In this document: positions 1 through 9,020 of the stretch, in pieces
How positions within the stretch are numbered: position 1 is the first letter of the stretch
Layout of the letters: each line of letters starts with the position of its first letter
Origin: Algibacillus agarilyticus
Lineage (GTDB): Bacteria > Pseudomonadota > Gammaproteobacteria > Enterobacterales > Alteromonadaceae
NCBI RefSeq assembly: GCF_003286125.1
Contig: NZ_QMED01000002.1
Span: 1-64,000, forward strand
DNA: 64,000 nt
Reading direction: 5' to 3'
The notes under the pieces: generated by a model
The model's input: only the letters and a program-made list of their open reading frames with translations
The model's database searches: none
Told to the model about the DNA's origin: nothing
Translations under genes and position numbers: made by a program

Positions 1-3000
1 TACGGTATACGTAAAGCTGTCATTGCCGGTGTAGTTACTGTTTGGTGTGTAGCTGAACGTACCATCGGTATTAACGGTTACGGTACCGTTCGCAGGATCA
101 GTCGCTTTAGCAAAGCTTAATGTGCCACCCGAAGTCGTGCTGTCATTACCGGCAACACTGCCGTTTAACACCGTATCTTCGGTTGCATTGAAGCTGTCAT
201 CCGCAGCGGTTAAATCCGTGACGGCGGCGACTGTCACACTGACGGTTTGCGTCAAGCTTTCGCCTGAATCCGCATCCGTCACCGTGTAGGTGAATGAATC
301 TGAACCAGTGTAGTTACTGTTTGGCGTGTAGCTGAACGTGCCGTCGGTATTAACCGTCACCGTACCATGACTTGGATCGCTTGCTTTCACAAAGCTTAAT
401 GTACCACCTGAGGTGGTTGAGTCATTACCGGCAACACTGCCGTTTAATACCGTATCTTCCGTTGCACTGAAATTATCATCGGCAGCCGTTAAATCGGTTG
501 CGGCGTTGACATTTATCGCTAATTTAGCTTCATTTCCGCCTGTAACTTTATAGACAATATCAGGAACAGAACCATTAAAATTATTTAATGGTTCAAATAT
601 ATATTCGCCGTTACTATTTATTGTAATGCTGCCAACATTTTCTATATTTTGCTTTTCACCAATGTTATAAGCAACATCATTAATACTGTAGCTGATTACA
701 TTCAAACTTGGATCATCGTTAGTCAAAACATTGCCGACAGCTGTACTACCTTCTTCTATTTCTTCACTGTCATTGATTGCATTTTGACTAATGATTGTCG
801 TCGTAACACTATTAGAGTCAGCATTGGCTTTAACGGCTTCAAAACCACCACCATTGACAGAATCTATAATAATTGAAAAGTTTTCTGTACCTTCGACAAA
901 CACATCATCTAACGTCGCAACATCAAACGCTTGACTGGTTGAGCCCGCGCTAATGGTGGCTGAGGCTTGGCCGGTGTAATCCGTGCCATCTGTTGCCGTG
1001 CCGGTATATGTAAACGTAACGACGACATCACTGGTCGGCACATGACTGTCGTCAATGCTGATAGTGAATGAGGCTTTATCGCCTTCTAAGACCTGCGTAT
1101 CGCCGCTTAAACTAACCGTGACGTTTTCACTGTTGTTCTCTGGCGCCTCTCCCGTATCAGGGTCTTCTTTTGGCTCGGGCGCATCTGGGTTTGATTCGTC
1201 ATAAATTGTCGTTTCAACACTATTAGCTGCACTGTTGGCACTGATACTTTCAAAACCACCACCGGTGATAGTGTTGATGCTAATAGTGAAGTTTTCTGAG
1301 CCTTCAGCAAAGACATCATCTAACGTCGCAACATCAAACGCTTGACTGGTTGAGCCCGCGCTAATGGTGGCTGAGGCTTGGCCGGTGTAATCCGTGCCAT
1401 CTGTTGCCGTGCCGGTATATGTAAACGTAACGACGACATCACTGGTCGGCACATGACTGTCGTCAATGCTGATAGTGAATGAGGCTTTATCGCCTTCTAA
1501 GACCTGCGTATCACCGCTTAAACTAACCGTGACGACATCAACATCATCATTAATTGTGGTTGTTACATTTGTAGAATTAACAACAAGGTTTTCAAACGAG
1601 CCATTATCATTAACTGACGCGATCGAATTACTAATGACATCGTTTTCGCTATATACATCGTCTCGATTAATATCAAGTGTGATCGAAGCACTTGAATTAC
1701 CACTATCAATGGTTAATTCTTCACCATTAGCTAACACGATCGAGACAGCCGAATTAGCTAATACAGATTCACCAGCTTCATTGGTGAGCTCAACAGTATA
1801 AGTAATCGACCCACCATCTTCAGTGGTGGCATTGCTTGCATTTAAAGTTAATGTAACCGTGTCGCTATCATCAGTGATCACGGTAGTAACTTGATTATTT
1901 TCGGCTGCAATTAAACGCTCAAAGGTATCACCACCCGATATCGACGAAATCGAATTACTCAAGCTATCTGTTTCAACAAACACATCATCGCGAGTAACAT
2001 TTGTTGTAACAGAAGCAGATGACTGCCCGACAGCAATGGATATGACTTCACCATTATCTAAAGTAACGTCTAAATTTTCGTTGGTCGTAACATCGTTACC
2101 AAATACATCTTTTAATGTAGCGGTATAAACTATATTGCCGTTATCTTCACTCACCGAATCCGTTGCCGTTAAATGGATACTGACTGTGTCGTCTATGGGG
2201 GCAACAGCAATATTCACTGAGATAGGATCAGAAGCATTACCTTCACTATCAGCAATAGTGTAGGTGAAAATATCAGAGGTTGTATTACTACTGTCGTGAG
2301 TATAATTAACCGTGCCATCATCATTGATAACAAGCGAACCATTATTTGGCTGATTAATAATTTGGATCGAAGATAAATCTAAAGACGACTCACTGTCAGT
2401 ATCATTGCTTGCAACATTGATAACAACACTCGCGCCTTCATCTAGTGTAGCCGAATCATCTTGGCCGATTGGAGCTGTATCATCAACCGATGCAATAGCC
2501 AAATTAACGGTAATAGGATCCGATACATTGCCATCATTATCACTAATGGTATAGATAAACGTATCAGCGGTTGTATCGCTACCATCATGTTGGTAATCAA
2601 CCGTGCCATCAGCATTGATAATGAGAGTACCGTTTCCTGGCTGTTCAGTGATTACAATAGACGATAAATCAAGGCCAGATTCACTATCAAAATCATTATT
2701 TATAATATTAAGTGTTAATTTCGCACCTTCATCTAAAGACCCTGCATCATCTTCACCAATGGGCTTAGTGTCATCAACCGAGGCAATCGCTAAATTAACC
2801 GAGATCGGATCTGATTCATTACCATCGTTATCTTTGATGGTGTATATAAAGCTATCACTCGTGGTATCAGAGTCATCATGTTGATAATCTACCGTACCGT
2901 CATCATTAATAACGAGAGTTCCATTGTTTGGTTGGGTAATGATGCTAATAGATGAAAGATCTAATCCCGATTCTGCATCAGCATCATTATTAGCGATGTT

Positions 3001-4941
3001 GATAGAGATTAACGCGCCTTCATTTAATGAAGCAGAGTCATCTTCACCAATAGGTTTTGTATCATCAATTGCATTAACCGCAACATTAACCGTAATGGGA
3101 TCAGAAACGTTGCCGTTATTATCCGCGATAGTATAGGTGAACACATCACCGGTTGTATCACTATCATCATGTAAATATGTGATCGTGCCATCATCGTTTA
3201 CAACTAGCGTGCCGTTTGCAGGCGTAGAAATAATTTGGATAGACGTTAAATCAAGACCAACTTCATCATCGCTATCGTTAGACGCGACATCAATAACAAC
3301 AGAAGCACCTTCATTTATCGTGGCGTTATCGGTTTCACCAATTGGGGCGGTATCATCAATTCGTGTAATGTTAATAATATCTGAATCTGAGACCGTAAAT
3401 TCGCCATCAGAAACTGATATTTCAATGGCTAATTCCGTTAAGTTTAATTCATCATTATCAACCGCCGCTACACCCGCAGGGGTTAACTTAACGGTGGCAC
3501 CATCAATAACAAAAAAGTTATCGTCATTATTTTCAATCGTAACAATTAAATTATCGCTATCAACGTCACTGGTATTAAATGTTGCAACAACTGTTGATGT
3601 CGTTGTTTCTGTTTCAATAATATCAGCCGCAGTTACCGTTATAGTAGGTGGATCATTAACGGGGTTGACGTTGAGTGAAGCTTGGGCAGAATCAGTAAAC
3701 TCACCATCCGTTACGCTAAAATTAAAAGTAATAGGACCTGAACTCTCAGGGTTAGGGGTAAATGTCCATGTGCCATTGTTATTATCAACTAATGTGCCTA
3801 AAGCAGGATTAACTAAACTCACATCACTAACGGTTAAATCATCACCGTCAGGATCAGTTGCATTAGCCAACAATTGCTCTGCCGTAAAGATAATTGAACC
3901 ATCTTCAGATATATCACTTAATGCTACATTTTCAGCTGTAGGCGTTTCATTTATTTGTACATCGACCTGACCATTACTTGTACTCGTGTTACCCATCGCA
4001 TCAGAAAAAGTAGCCGAAACATCAAATACCGCTTCAGTTAATTCTGCAACCACATTATCCGGTAAGGTCCAAGTTCCATCGCCATTATTAACGGCTTGAA
4101 AAGTTTCATCGTTAATCGTTACGATAACAATAGCGTCGGGTTCACTGACCGTACCCGATAATGCAGGTGTCGTATCGTCAGTCGAAAAACTATCTACGGT
4201 TCCAGTTGGGGCAATAGTATCAACCGTGACTGTGCCTGAAACGGTATCCTGATTACCGTTTTGATCGGTAGCGGTAATAACAACATCATTGACGCCTTCA
4301 TTAAAAACAATTCCTTCAGGGAAAGAATACGTACCGTCACCGTTATTAATAACTTCAAAAGGGGAACCACCATTTAGTGAAACGGTTACAACTGCGTTAG
4401 GGTCGTCAACTGAGCCAACAAGCGTTGGCGTGGTAGTGTTAACAACAACATCTTCAAATTCAGCATTAGGGGCATCAAAATCTAAAATAACAGAAGCGTT
4501 ACCGTCGGGGATGTCAGTATCGCTATCGTTATTATTGGCAGAAGTAGAATAACCAGAGTCAGCAATAGTTTGTTGATTAGATGAATCAATGGTTGCAGGG
4601 CCATCACTTCCTGAACTTGAAGAACCACCAGCAGCGGTTGCTTCGATTTCGGAAAAATCACCTTCCGCAATGGCATCTTGAATGTCACTCACTTCATCTG
4701 CGACAGGCTCGTTTTCTGTTTCAAGTTCGGTTTCAGCAACAGCAGCAGTAGGAAAAAGTAACTCTTCGCCATTCGTTAATTGTAAGCGAAATTCAGCATC
4801 AGCCTCAGCAACAACCGTAGAGCCTGCAAAAACAGAATCACCAACAGACAAAGGTAATAACTGACCGTTTTCCAATTTAAAAACGGCCCCTTCAATTTCG
4901 ACGACTCGACCGGATTCTTTTAAAATATATTCTGTTGCCAT
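1..4941 (-). CDS. Giant LapA-like repeat adhesin with N-terminal retention module (partial, 3' end off the left edge)
   Basis: The frame is open from an ATG at 4941 to position 1: 1647 codons with no stop in the lines checked. The ATG follows a GGGGAA ribosome site by 7 nt. There is no Sec signal, as expected for a type I secretion substrate whose signal is C-terminal. In order: residues 1-70 resemble the retention module of LapA-type biofilm adhesins (start MATEYILKESG); TAAG at 102-105, the form of site cut by LapG proteases; a Ser/Gly/Asp linker; two bacterial Ig-like domains at about 150-330; a cadherin-like stretch; four 97-residue repeats at about 530-918; Calx-beta-like domains at about 930-1350; and 93-residue cadherin/VCBS-like repeats to the edge. 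The protein is very rich in Asp, Asn, Thr and Ser. Surface attachment or biofilm function is inferred from the family. The C-terminal RTX/secretion region and any T1SS, lapD or lapG genes lie outside the window. Confidence 0.88.
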   Translation of the reverse strand, partial: MATEYILKESGRVVEIEGAVFKLENGQLLPLSVGDSVFAGSTVVAEADAEFRLQLTNGEELLFPTAAVAETELETENEPVADEVSDIQDAIAEGDFSEIEATAAGGSSSSGSDGPATIDSSNQQTIADSGYSTSANNNDSDTDIPDGNASVILDFDAPNAEFEDVVVNTTTPTLVGSVDDPNAVVTVSLNGGSPFEVINNGDGTYSFPEGIVFNEGVNDVVITATDQNGNQDTVSGTVTVDTIAPTGTVDSFSTDDTTPALSGTVSEPDAIVIVTINDETFQAVNNGDGTWTLPDNVVAELTEAVFDVSATFSDAMGNTSTSNGQVDVQINETPTAENVALSDISEDGSIIFTAEQLLANATDPDGDDLTVSDVSLVNPALGTLVDNNNGTWTFTPNPESSGPITFNFSVTDGEFTDSAQASLNVNPVNDPPTITVTAADIIETETTTSTVVATFNTSDVDSDNLIVTIENNDDNFFVIDGATVKLTPAGVAAVDNDELNLTELAIEISVSDGEFTVSDSDIINITRIDDTAPIGETDNATINEGASVVIDVASNDSDDEVGLDLTSIQIISTPANGTLVVNDDGTITYLHDDSDTTGDVFTYTIADNNGNVSDPITVNVAVNAIDDTKPIGEDDSASLNEGALISINIANNDADAESGLDLSSISIITQPNNGTLVINDDGTVDYQHDDSDTTSDSFIYTIKDNDGNESDPISVNLAIASVDDTKPIGEDDAGSLDEGAKLTLNIINNDFDSESGLDLSSIVITEQPGNGTLIINADGTVDYQHDGSDTTADTFIYTISDNDGNVSDPITVNLAIASVDDTAPIGQDDSATLDEGASVVINVASNDTDSESSLDLSSIQIINQPNNGSLVINDDGTVNYTHDSSNTTSDIFTYTIADSEGNASDPISVNIAVAPIDDTVSIHLTATDSVSEDNGNIVYTATLKDVFGNDVTTNENLDVTLDNGEVISIAVGQSSASVTTNVTRDDVFVETDSLSNSISSISGGDTFERLIAAENNQVTTVITDDSDTVTLTLNASNATTEDGGSITYTVELTNEAGESVLANSAVSIVLANGEELTIDSGNSSASITLDINRDDVYSENDVISNSIASVNDNGSFENLVVNSTNVTTTINDDVDVVTVSLSGDTQVLEGDKASFTISIDDSHVPTSDVVVTFTYTGTATDGTDYTGQASATISAGSTSQAFDVATLDDVFAEGSENFTISINTITGGGFESISANSAANSVETTIYDESNPDAPEPKEDPDTGEAPENNSENVTVSLSGDTQVLEGDKASFTISIDDSHVPTSDVVVTFTYTGTATDGTDYTGQASATISAGSTSQAFDVATLDDVFVEGTENFSIIIDSVNGGGFEAVKANADSNSVTTTIISQNAINDSEEIEEGSTAVGNVLTNDDPSLNVISYSINDVAYNIGEKQNIENVGSITINSNGEYIFEPLNNFNGSVPDIVYKVTGGNEAKLAINVNAATDLTAADDNFSATEDTVLNGSVAGNDSTTSGGTLSFVKASDPSHGTVTVNTDGTFSYTPNSNYTGSDSFTYTVTDADSGESLTQTVSVTVAAVTDLTAADDSFNATEDTVLNGSVAGNDSTTSGGTLSFAKATDPANGTVTVNTDGTFSYTPNSNYTGNDSFTYTV
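902..1123 (-). repeat. 222-bp near-identical repeat in the adhesin (copy 1 of 2)
   Basis: This segment matches 1313-1534 at an offset of 411 bp (137 codons, in frame) with a single mismatch seen (1102 versus 1513). It encodes the core of a Calx-beta-like domain. The flanking parts of the two 137-codon units are clearly diverged, so the identity is local. Confidence 0.9.
1313..1534 (-). repeat. 222-bp near-identical repeat in the adhesin (copy 2 of 2)
   Basis: Second copy of the segment at 902-1123, identical except for one base. The pair suggests recent duplication or gene conversion inside the adhesin. Confidence 0.9.
2190..3353 (-). repeat. Four tandem 291-bp (97-residue) cadherin-like repeats in the adhesin
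   Basis: Unit boundaries at about 2190, 2481, 2772 and 3063 recur every 291 bp. Each unit carries a DDT.PIG.DD start, an N.GTL.I.DDGT.*Y core and a T.D.F.YTI.D..GN..DPI end. They are more diverged in DNA than the 222-bp pair, so this is an older expansion. Confidence 0.85.
4627..4638 (-). other. Predicted LapG-type proteolysis site (TAAG) in the adhesin
   Basis: Residues 102-105 of the adhesin read TAAG, followed by Gly and a Ser-rich linker. In Pseudomonas LapA the periplasmic protease LapG cuts within a TAAG motif just after the retention module to release the adhesin. Here the motif has the same position and context. Cleavage is an inference. Confidence 0.6.
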
Positions 4942-5401
4942 TTGAATTCCCCAATTCTTAAGTTGCTCTACCAAAACAACTTATAATATTAAATTTATAC
5001 ATCTATGATATTAACTCATCGGATGGGTATCTAAAAGCTTTACATCTATCTTTTTCAGACCCAAAAAATATCATTTTGCAGCATTATGATAATAATTCGT
5101 ATTTACTTACAATTACGTGAATTAATTGAATGCAATAATGTATAAAATTATAGTTATAGATTGAGTTTAATACTTTTAACTGACCCTAGCACAGTGAATG
5201 AACTACCAATTAAATCGATGATTTATTTAGGTTCACACTATACATCGCTAGTTGTTATAACCATATGACATAAGAAAAAGATAAAAACTTACATTCTGAC
5301 CTTGAATTTTATTTAAAAACTGGCACATTGCATGTTCGGGAAACTCCCGTTGAAGATTTCGATTAAAAACAAAACAATGTAGAAGAGGGAGTGAAAACTC
5401 T
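4942..5401. other. Divergent intergenic region between the adhesin and asnB
   Basis: 460 bp of A+T-rich DNA containing the 5' regions of both divergent genes. A GAGGGAG ribosome site at about 5384-5391 precedes asnB. No gene, tRNA or convincing sigma-70 hexamer pair was found. Confidence 0.6.
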
Positions 5402-7075
5402 ATGTGTTCCATTTTTGGTATTCTTGATTTAAAAACTGATCAAGCAGAGCTTAGAAAATCAGCTGTAGAGCTGTCTAAATTATTACGCCATCGCGGTCCA
5501 GATTGGTCCGGTATTTATGCGGGCGAAAACGCAATATTAGCTCATGAACGTTTAGCCATCGTTGATGTAAATTCAGGCGACCAACCACTCTACAATATAA
5601 ATCGAAATCATGTTTTAGCGGTTAACGGCGAAATTTATAATCATAAAGAACTTGAAGCAAACTTAAGCATCGACTTCGAGTTTCAAACAAAATCTGATTG
5701 TGAAGTGATCTTGGCTAAATACCAAGAAAAAGGTATTGATTTTATTGATGAATTAAAAGGTATGTTTGCTTTTATTCTTTATGATGAAACAAAAGATGAA
5801 TACCTGATTGCACGTGATCACATGGGCATAATTCCTTTATATATGGGTTGGGACGAACACGGTAATTTTTATGTCGCTTCAGAAATGAAAGCTTTAGTAC
5901 CGGTTTGTGCATCAATTAAAGAGTTTCCTCCAGGGCATTATTTACACAGCGCTAATGGCGAAATTCGCCAATATTATCAACGTGACTGGATGTCTTATGA
6001 TGCCGTTAAAGATAACGATGCATCAGCAGCTGATATAAACGCGGCACTTGAAAAGTCAGTTAAAACTCACTTAATGTCAGATGTGCCTTATGGTGTTTTA
6101 TTATCTGGCGGTTTAGATTCTTCAGTTATCTCATCAATCACGCAAAAATTTGCAGCGCGTCGCGTTGAAGATAATGATGAAGGCGAAGCCTGGTGGCCAA
6201 AACTGCATTCTTTTGCAGTCGGTCTAGAAGGTGCTCCTGATTTAATTGCCGCGAAAAAAGTTGCAGATGCAATTGGTACGGTTCATCACGAAATGACCTA
6301 TACCGTTCAAGATGGTATCGATGCGATTAAAGATGTTATTTATCATTTAGAAACTTATGATGTGACCACTATCCGAGCATCAACTCCGATGTACTTAATG
6401 GCCAGAAAGATCAAAGCTATGGGTATTAAAATGGTGTTATCAGGTGAAGGGGCAGATGAAATATTTGGCGGTTATTTATACTTCCATAAAGCACCTAACG
6501 CAAAAGAGTTTCATGAAGAACTTAATCGTAAGCTAAACAAACTACATATGTTTGACTGTTTACGCGCTAATAAAGCGATGTCAGCTTGGGGCGTTGAATC
6601 ACGCGTACCTTTCTTAGATAAAGACTTTATGGATGTTGCAATGCGCATTAACCCTGAAGCTAAAATGTGTAAAGATGGCCGTATCGAGAAAAATATTTTA
6701 CGAGAAGCGTTTGCAGAAGGTTATTTACCGGATGAAGTCTTATGGCGTCAGAAAGAGCAATTCTCTGATGGTGTTGGTTATAGCTGGATTGATAGCTTAA
6801 AAGAGCACTGTGCAGACAACGTGTCGGACGATCAATTAGCTAATGCTGAACATATCTTCCCATACAATACACCTGATACAAAAGAAGCTTATCACTACCG
6901 CACTATTTTCACTGAGCACTTCCCACATGCATCATGTGCTGAATGTGTGCCTGGCGGCAAGTCAGTTGCATGTAGTACACCTGAAGCACTAGCTTGGGAT
7001 GAAAGCTTTAGCAAGATGGCCGATCCATCGGGTCGCGCTGTTGCGGGTGTTCATGACGATTCGTATTCTAAATAG
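5402..7075 (+). CDS. asnB: Asparagine synthase B, glutamine-hydrolysing
   Basis: Makes asparagine from aspartate, ATP and glutamine in the cytoplasm. It has 557 residues, close to E. coli AsnB (554). The N-terminal Ntn glutaminase domain starts with the catalytic Cys2 (MCSIFGI), with the RLAIVD and NGEIYNH signatures near residues 50 and 75. The synthetase domain has the PPi loop SGGLDSS at 235-241 and a downstream SGEGADE. The ATG at 5402 leaves Cys2 exposed after Met removal, so the start is secure. It is probably monocistronic: a hairpin terminator follows at 7101. Confidence 0.97.
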   Translation: MCSIFGILDLKTDQAELRKSAVELSKLLRHRGPDWSGIYAGENAILAHERLAIVDVNSGDQPLYNINRNHVLAVNGEIYNHKELEANLSIDFEFQTKSDCEVILAKYQEKGIDFIDELKGMFAFILYDETKDEYLIARDHMGIIPLYMGWDEHGNFYVASEMKALVPVCASIKEFPPGHYLHSANGEIRQYYQRDWMSYDAVKDNDASAADINAALEKSVKTHLMSDVPYGVLLSGGLDSSVISSITQKFAARRVEDNDEGEAWWPKLHSFAVGLEGAPDLIAAKKVADAIGTVHHEMTYTVQDGIDAIKDVIYHLETYDVTTIRASTPMYLMARKIKAMGIKMVLSGEGADEIFGGYLYFHKAPNAKEFHEELNRKLNKLHMFDCLRANKAMSAWGVESRVPFLDKDFMDVAMRINPEAKMCKDGRIEKNILREAFAEGYLPDEVLWRQKEQFSDGVGYSWIDSLKEHCADNVSDDQLANAEHIFPYNTPDTKEAYHYRTIFTEHFPHASCAECVPGGKSVACSTPEALAWDESFSKMADPSGRAVAGVHDDSYSK

Positions 7076-7100
7076 TATCAAGCTTTTGATACTTTAATAA

Positions 7101-7126
7101 AAGCCAGCGTTTCGCTGGCTTTTTTG
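7101..7126 (+). terminator. Rho-independent terminator of asnB
   Basis: The stem AAGCCAGCG/CGCTGGCTT is closed by a short loop and followed by a run of T residues, 25 bp after the asnB stop. Confidence 0.88.
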
Positions 7127-7254
7127 TTTTATATAATCCATTTATCCCCAAGTGAAGCCCATTTATTGAAACCCATTAAGTTCACCCTTCGGTATGCTTA
7201 ACACTATTTAATAACTATCCTATTTAATAATGAATATTTGACTAGGCTCACTCT

Positions 7255-7728
7255 ATGAAACTTTCAAAAGCCAATTGGCAACTTAAACTTTTTGCTTGGT
7301 TTAAAGTGCCTTTAATTGCTTTACACAACCCGAAGATTATTTATTTAACCGAAGATGAGGTACGTTTACAGATCAAGCTAGGTTATTTTACGAAGAATCA
7401 CTTATCAAGCATGTATTTTGGGTCATTATGCGTAGGCGCCGATCTAGCCGGTGGTTTTTTAGCTTTTTTGAAATCGAAAAATAGCCAACAAAAAATATCA
7501 TTTGCTTTTAAAGATGTAAAAGGTCAATTTTTTAAGCGCCCAGAACACCACGTTGTATTTAGTTGTGCAGATGGAAAATTAATAGACCAAATGCTGACAG
7601 AATCCATAAAAAATGACATCAGAGTGAATCAAACGGTTACCATCATCGCGACTTGCCCAGCCATCAATAATGATGTGGTAGCCCGCTTTGAACTCACGCT
7701 ATCAATTCGCTGCCTAGACCTAATTTAA
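7255..7728 (+). CDS. DUF4442 hotdog-fold thioesterase-like protein
   Basis: 157 residues. The N-terminal pattern KL.....P.I....PKI..L..., the NHLSSMYFG motif at about 49-57 and GADLAGG near 63-69 are typical of the DUF4442 family, which has the acyl-CoA thioesterase hotdog fold. No signal peptide or membrane segment. It stands alone between asnB and a repeat element, so the context does not point to a substrate. The family match is by recognition; the enzymatic activity is inferred. Confidence 0.75.
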   Translation: MKLSKANWQLKLFAWFKVPLIALHNPKIIYLTEDEVRLQIKLGYFTKNHLSSMYFGSLCVGADLAGGFLAFLKSKNSQQKISFAFKDVKGQFFKRPEHHVVFSCADGKLIDQMLTESIKNDIRVNQTVTIIATCPAINNDVVARFELTLSIRCLDLI

Positions 7729-7742
7729 CAATTCTTATTTGC

Positions 7743-8063
7743 CTAGGGCGTGTTTATCTTTGTCGTATAGGTTTTGTTCAATTCCAAAGCGTTTTGATCG
7801 CGCCATTGGCGCGATGGCATAGTAGTTCTATGTCAAAAGCCAATAACAAAGAGCAAAACGTTTTGAATTGAACCCAAAGGGCAGCGCATTGGCACTATTT
7901 CTACTATGTTGCCCCACATGGATGTGGGGTAAGGTGACTTTGCAGGAGCATAAAGTCTTTATCGCTCATTTTATGTAGAATAACGACACCGCAATCGCTC
8001 TGCCTTGTATAAATCGTTCAAATACGGCTGCAAAAGCATACACAAAAGATAAACACGCCCTAG
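7743..8063 (+). repeat. Family A interspersed repeat, copy 1 (MITE-like, 321 bp)
   Basis: Bounded by the inverted ends CTAGGGCGTGTTTATCTTT and its complement at 8045-8063. Near-full copies lie in opposite orientation at 32395-32711 and 58135-58454, and a shrunken copy at 51147-51314. An internal hairpin surrounds CCCCACATGGATGTGGGG near 7912-7931. No transposase is encoded. It fills most of the 350-bp gap between the DUF4442 gene and gspB. Confidence 0.88.
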
Positions 8064-8078
8064 ACCGAGTAAAAAAGA

Positions 8079-9020
8079 TTACCAATCACTTAAGGCAGGT
8101 AATGAAAATTCATCATCACCTAACTTCAACACAACATTTTGCGGCATAATTTCAACCAAGGTTAAATTAGGAGCAATAAGCTCTAACTCACGAACAACCT
8201 TACCATTAACTTTGATCCACCTCTCTTCGATATTAGAAGAATAGATATGCGTTTGAAAACTAAGTTCTGGCACCGCATTTTGGACGGCTACCGGCATATC
8301 AACTAAAGGTGTCACAATGTCAGCTCGTTGTGTTTCGTATATTTCTTGATCTGATAACGCCATGGTTTCGGCTACGGCTTTTTCAAAGCGTAACAGTAAG
8401 CTATTTGATATGGGGCTACTTTCAGTTACATCGATAGTCGTATTCGTTAAACGTTTACCTTCAATCATATTTGATGGTGGGGTTTGAGTTAGGTTATTTT
8501 CTGCTGCATCGTCATGTTCAGCACGCTTACTTTTTGTTGTTGGCGTAGCGGCCTTAGTAGGTATACTTTCGGGCTTGTTAAACGCAGATGCAAATGTATC
8601 GTGATTGATACTAGATTCAGCCCCCCGCGTTTTAGCCAGTCTTTCATTATCACCCATTGAATTGTTGTTATAGGCTAAAGTCGATTGTGTGCCCGCTATT
8701 AAACCATCATTATTACTGGCCGTTGGTGTTGCTGATAATGTCGAGCTAACTACAACATCAGCTCGACTGGTTGCATGCTGTTCCTTTTGGGCAGTGTATA
8801 CAGGTGTGGGTTGATTCATTGAAAACTCCCGCCCCAGCATAAAAAAGAGCACCGCCACTAGCGCAATAATGACAACCATTAAAATAATAACCAATTTAGA
8901 GCGTGATTCATTAAATGCTTCTGGTTCTAACTCAATTTTTATAGGCTCAGCAAATAAATCAGCTGGTCGTAAAGCTTGATCGTTCTCTGATTTTTTAAGT
9001 GCGTCTAACAAAAATGACAT
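8079..9020 (-). CDS. gspB: GspB-like general secretion pathway protein B
   Basis: 313 residues. It begins MSFLLDALKKSE, the usual start of GspB/ExeB proteins, with one membrane segment at about 42-63 and a Thr/Ser/Asn-rich periplasmic linker to about residue 220. The C-terminal folded domain (about 225-313) resembles the GspB/PulB domain that links the inner membrane to type II secretin assembly. Its ATG touches the TAA of gspA (TAAATG), so the two are translationally coupled. GspA and GspB form a complex that helps insert the GspD secretin through peptidoglycan. The main gsp operon is not in this window. Confidence 0.85.
   Translation of the reverse strand: MSFLLDALKKSENDQALRPADLFAEPIKIELEPEAFNESRSKLVIILMVVIIALVAVLFFMLGREFSMNQPTPVYTAQKEQHATSRADVVVSSTLSATPTASNNDGLIAGTQSTLAYNNNSMGDNERLAKTRGAESSINHDTFASAFNKPESIPTKAATPTTKSKRAEHDDAAENNLTQTPPSNMIEGKRLTNTTIDVTESSPISNSLLLRFEKAVAETMALSDQEIYETQRADIVTPLVDMPVAVQNAVPELSFQTHIYSSNIEERWIKVNGKVVRELELIAPNLTLVEIMPQNVVLKLGDDEFSLPALSDW

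Noticed and set aside
902-3353. CRISPR-like array because of regular repeats
   Set aside because: The repeats are long, in frame and coding, with no short direct repeats and unique spacers.
649-4864. Several plus-strand reading frames up to 277 codons, and one minus-strand frame at 4482-4688
   Set aside because: All are antisense or frame shadows of the adhesin. Low-complexity Ser/Thr/Val composition arises from the opposite strand of Asp/Asn/Thr repeats.
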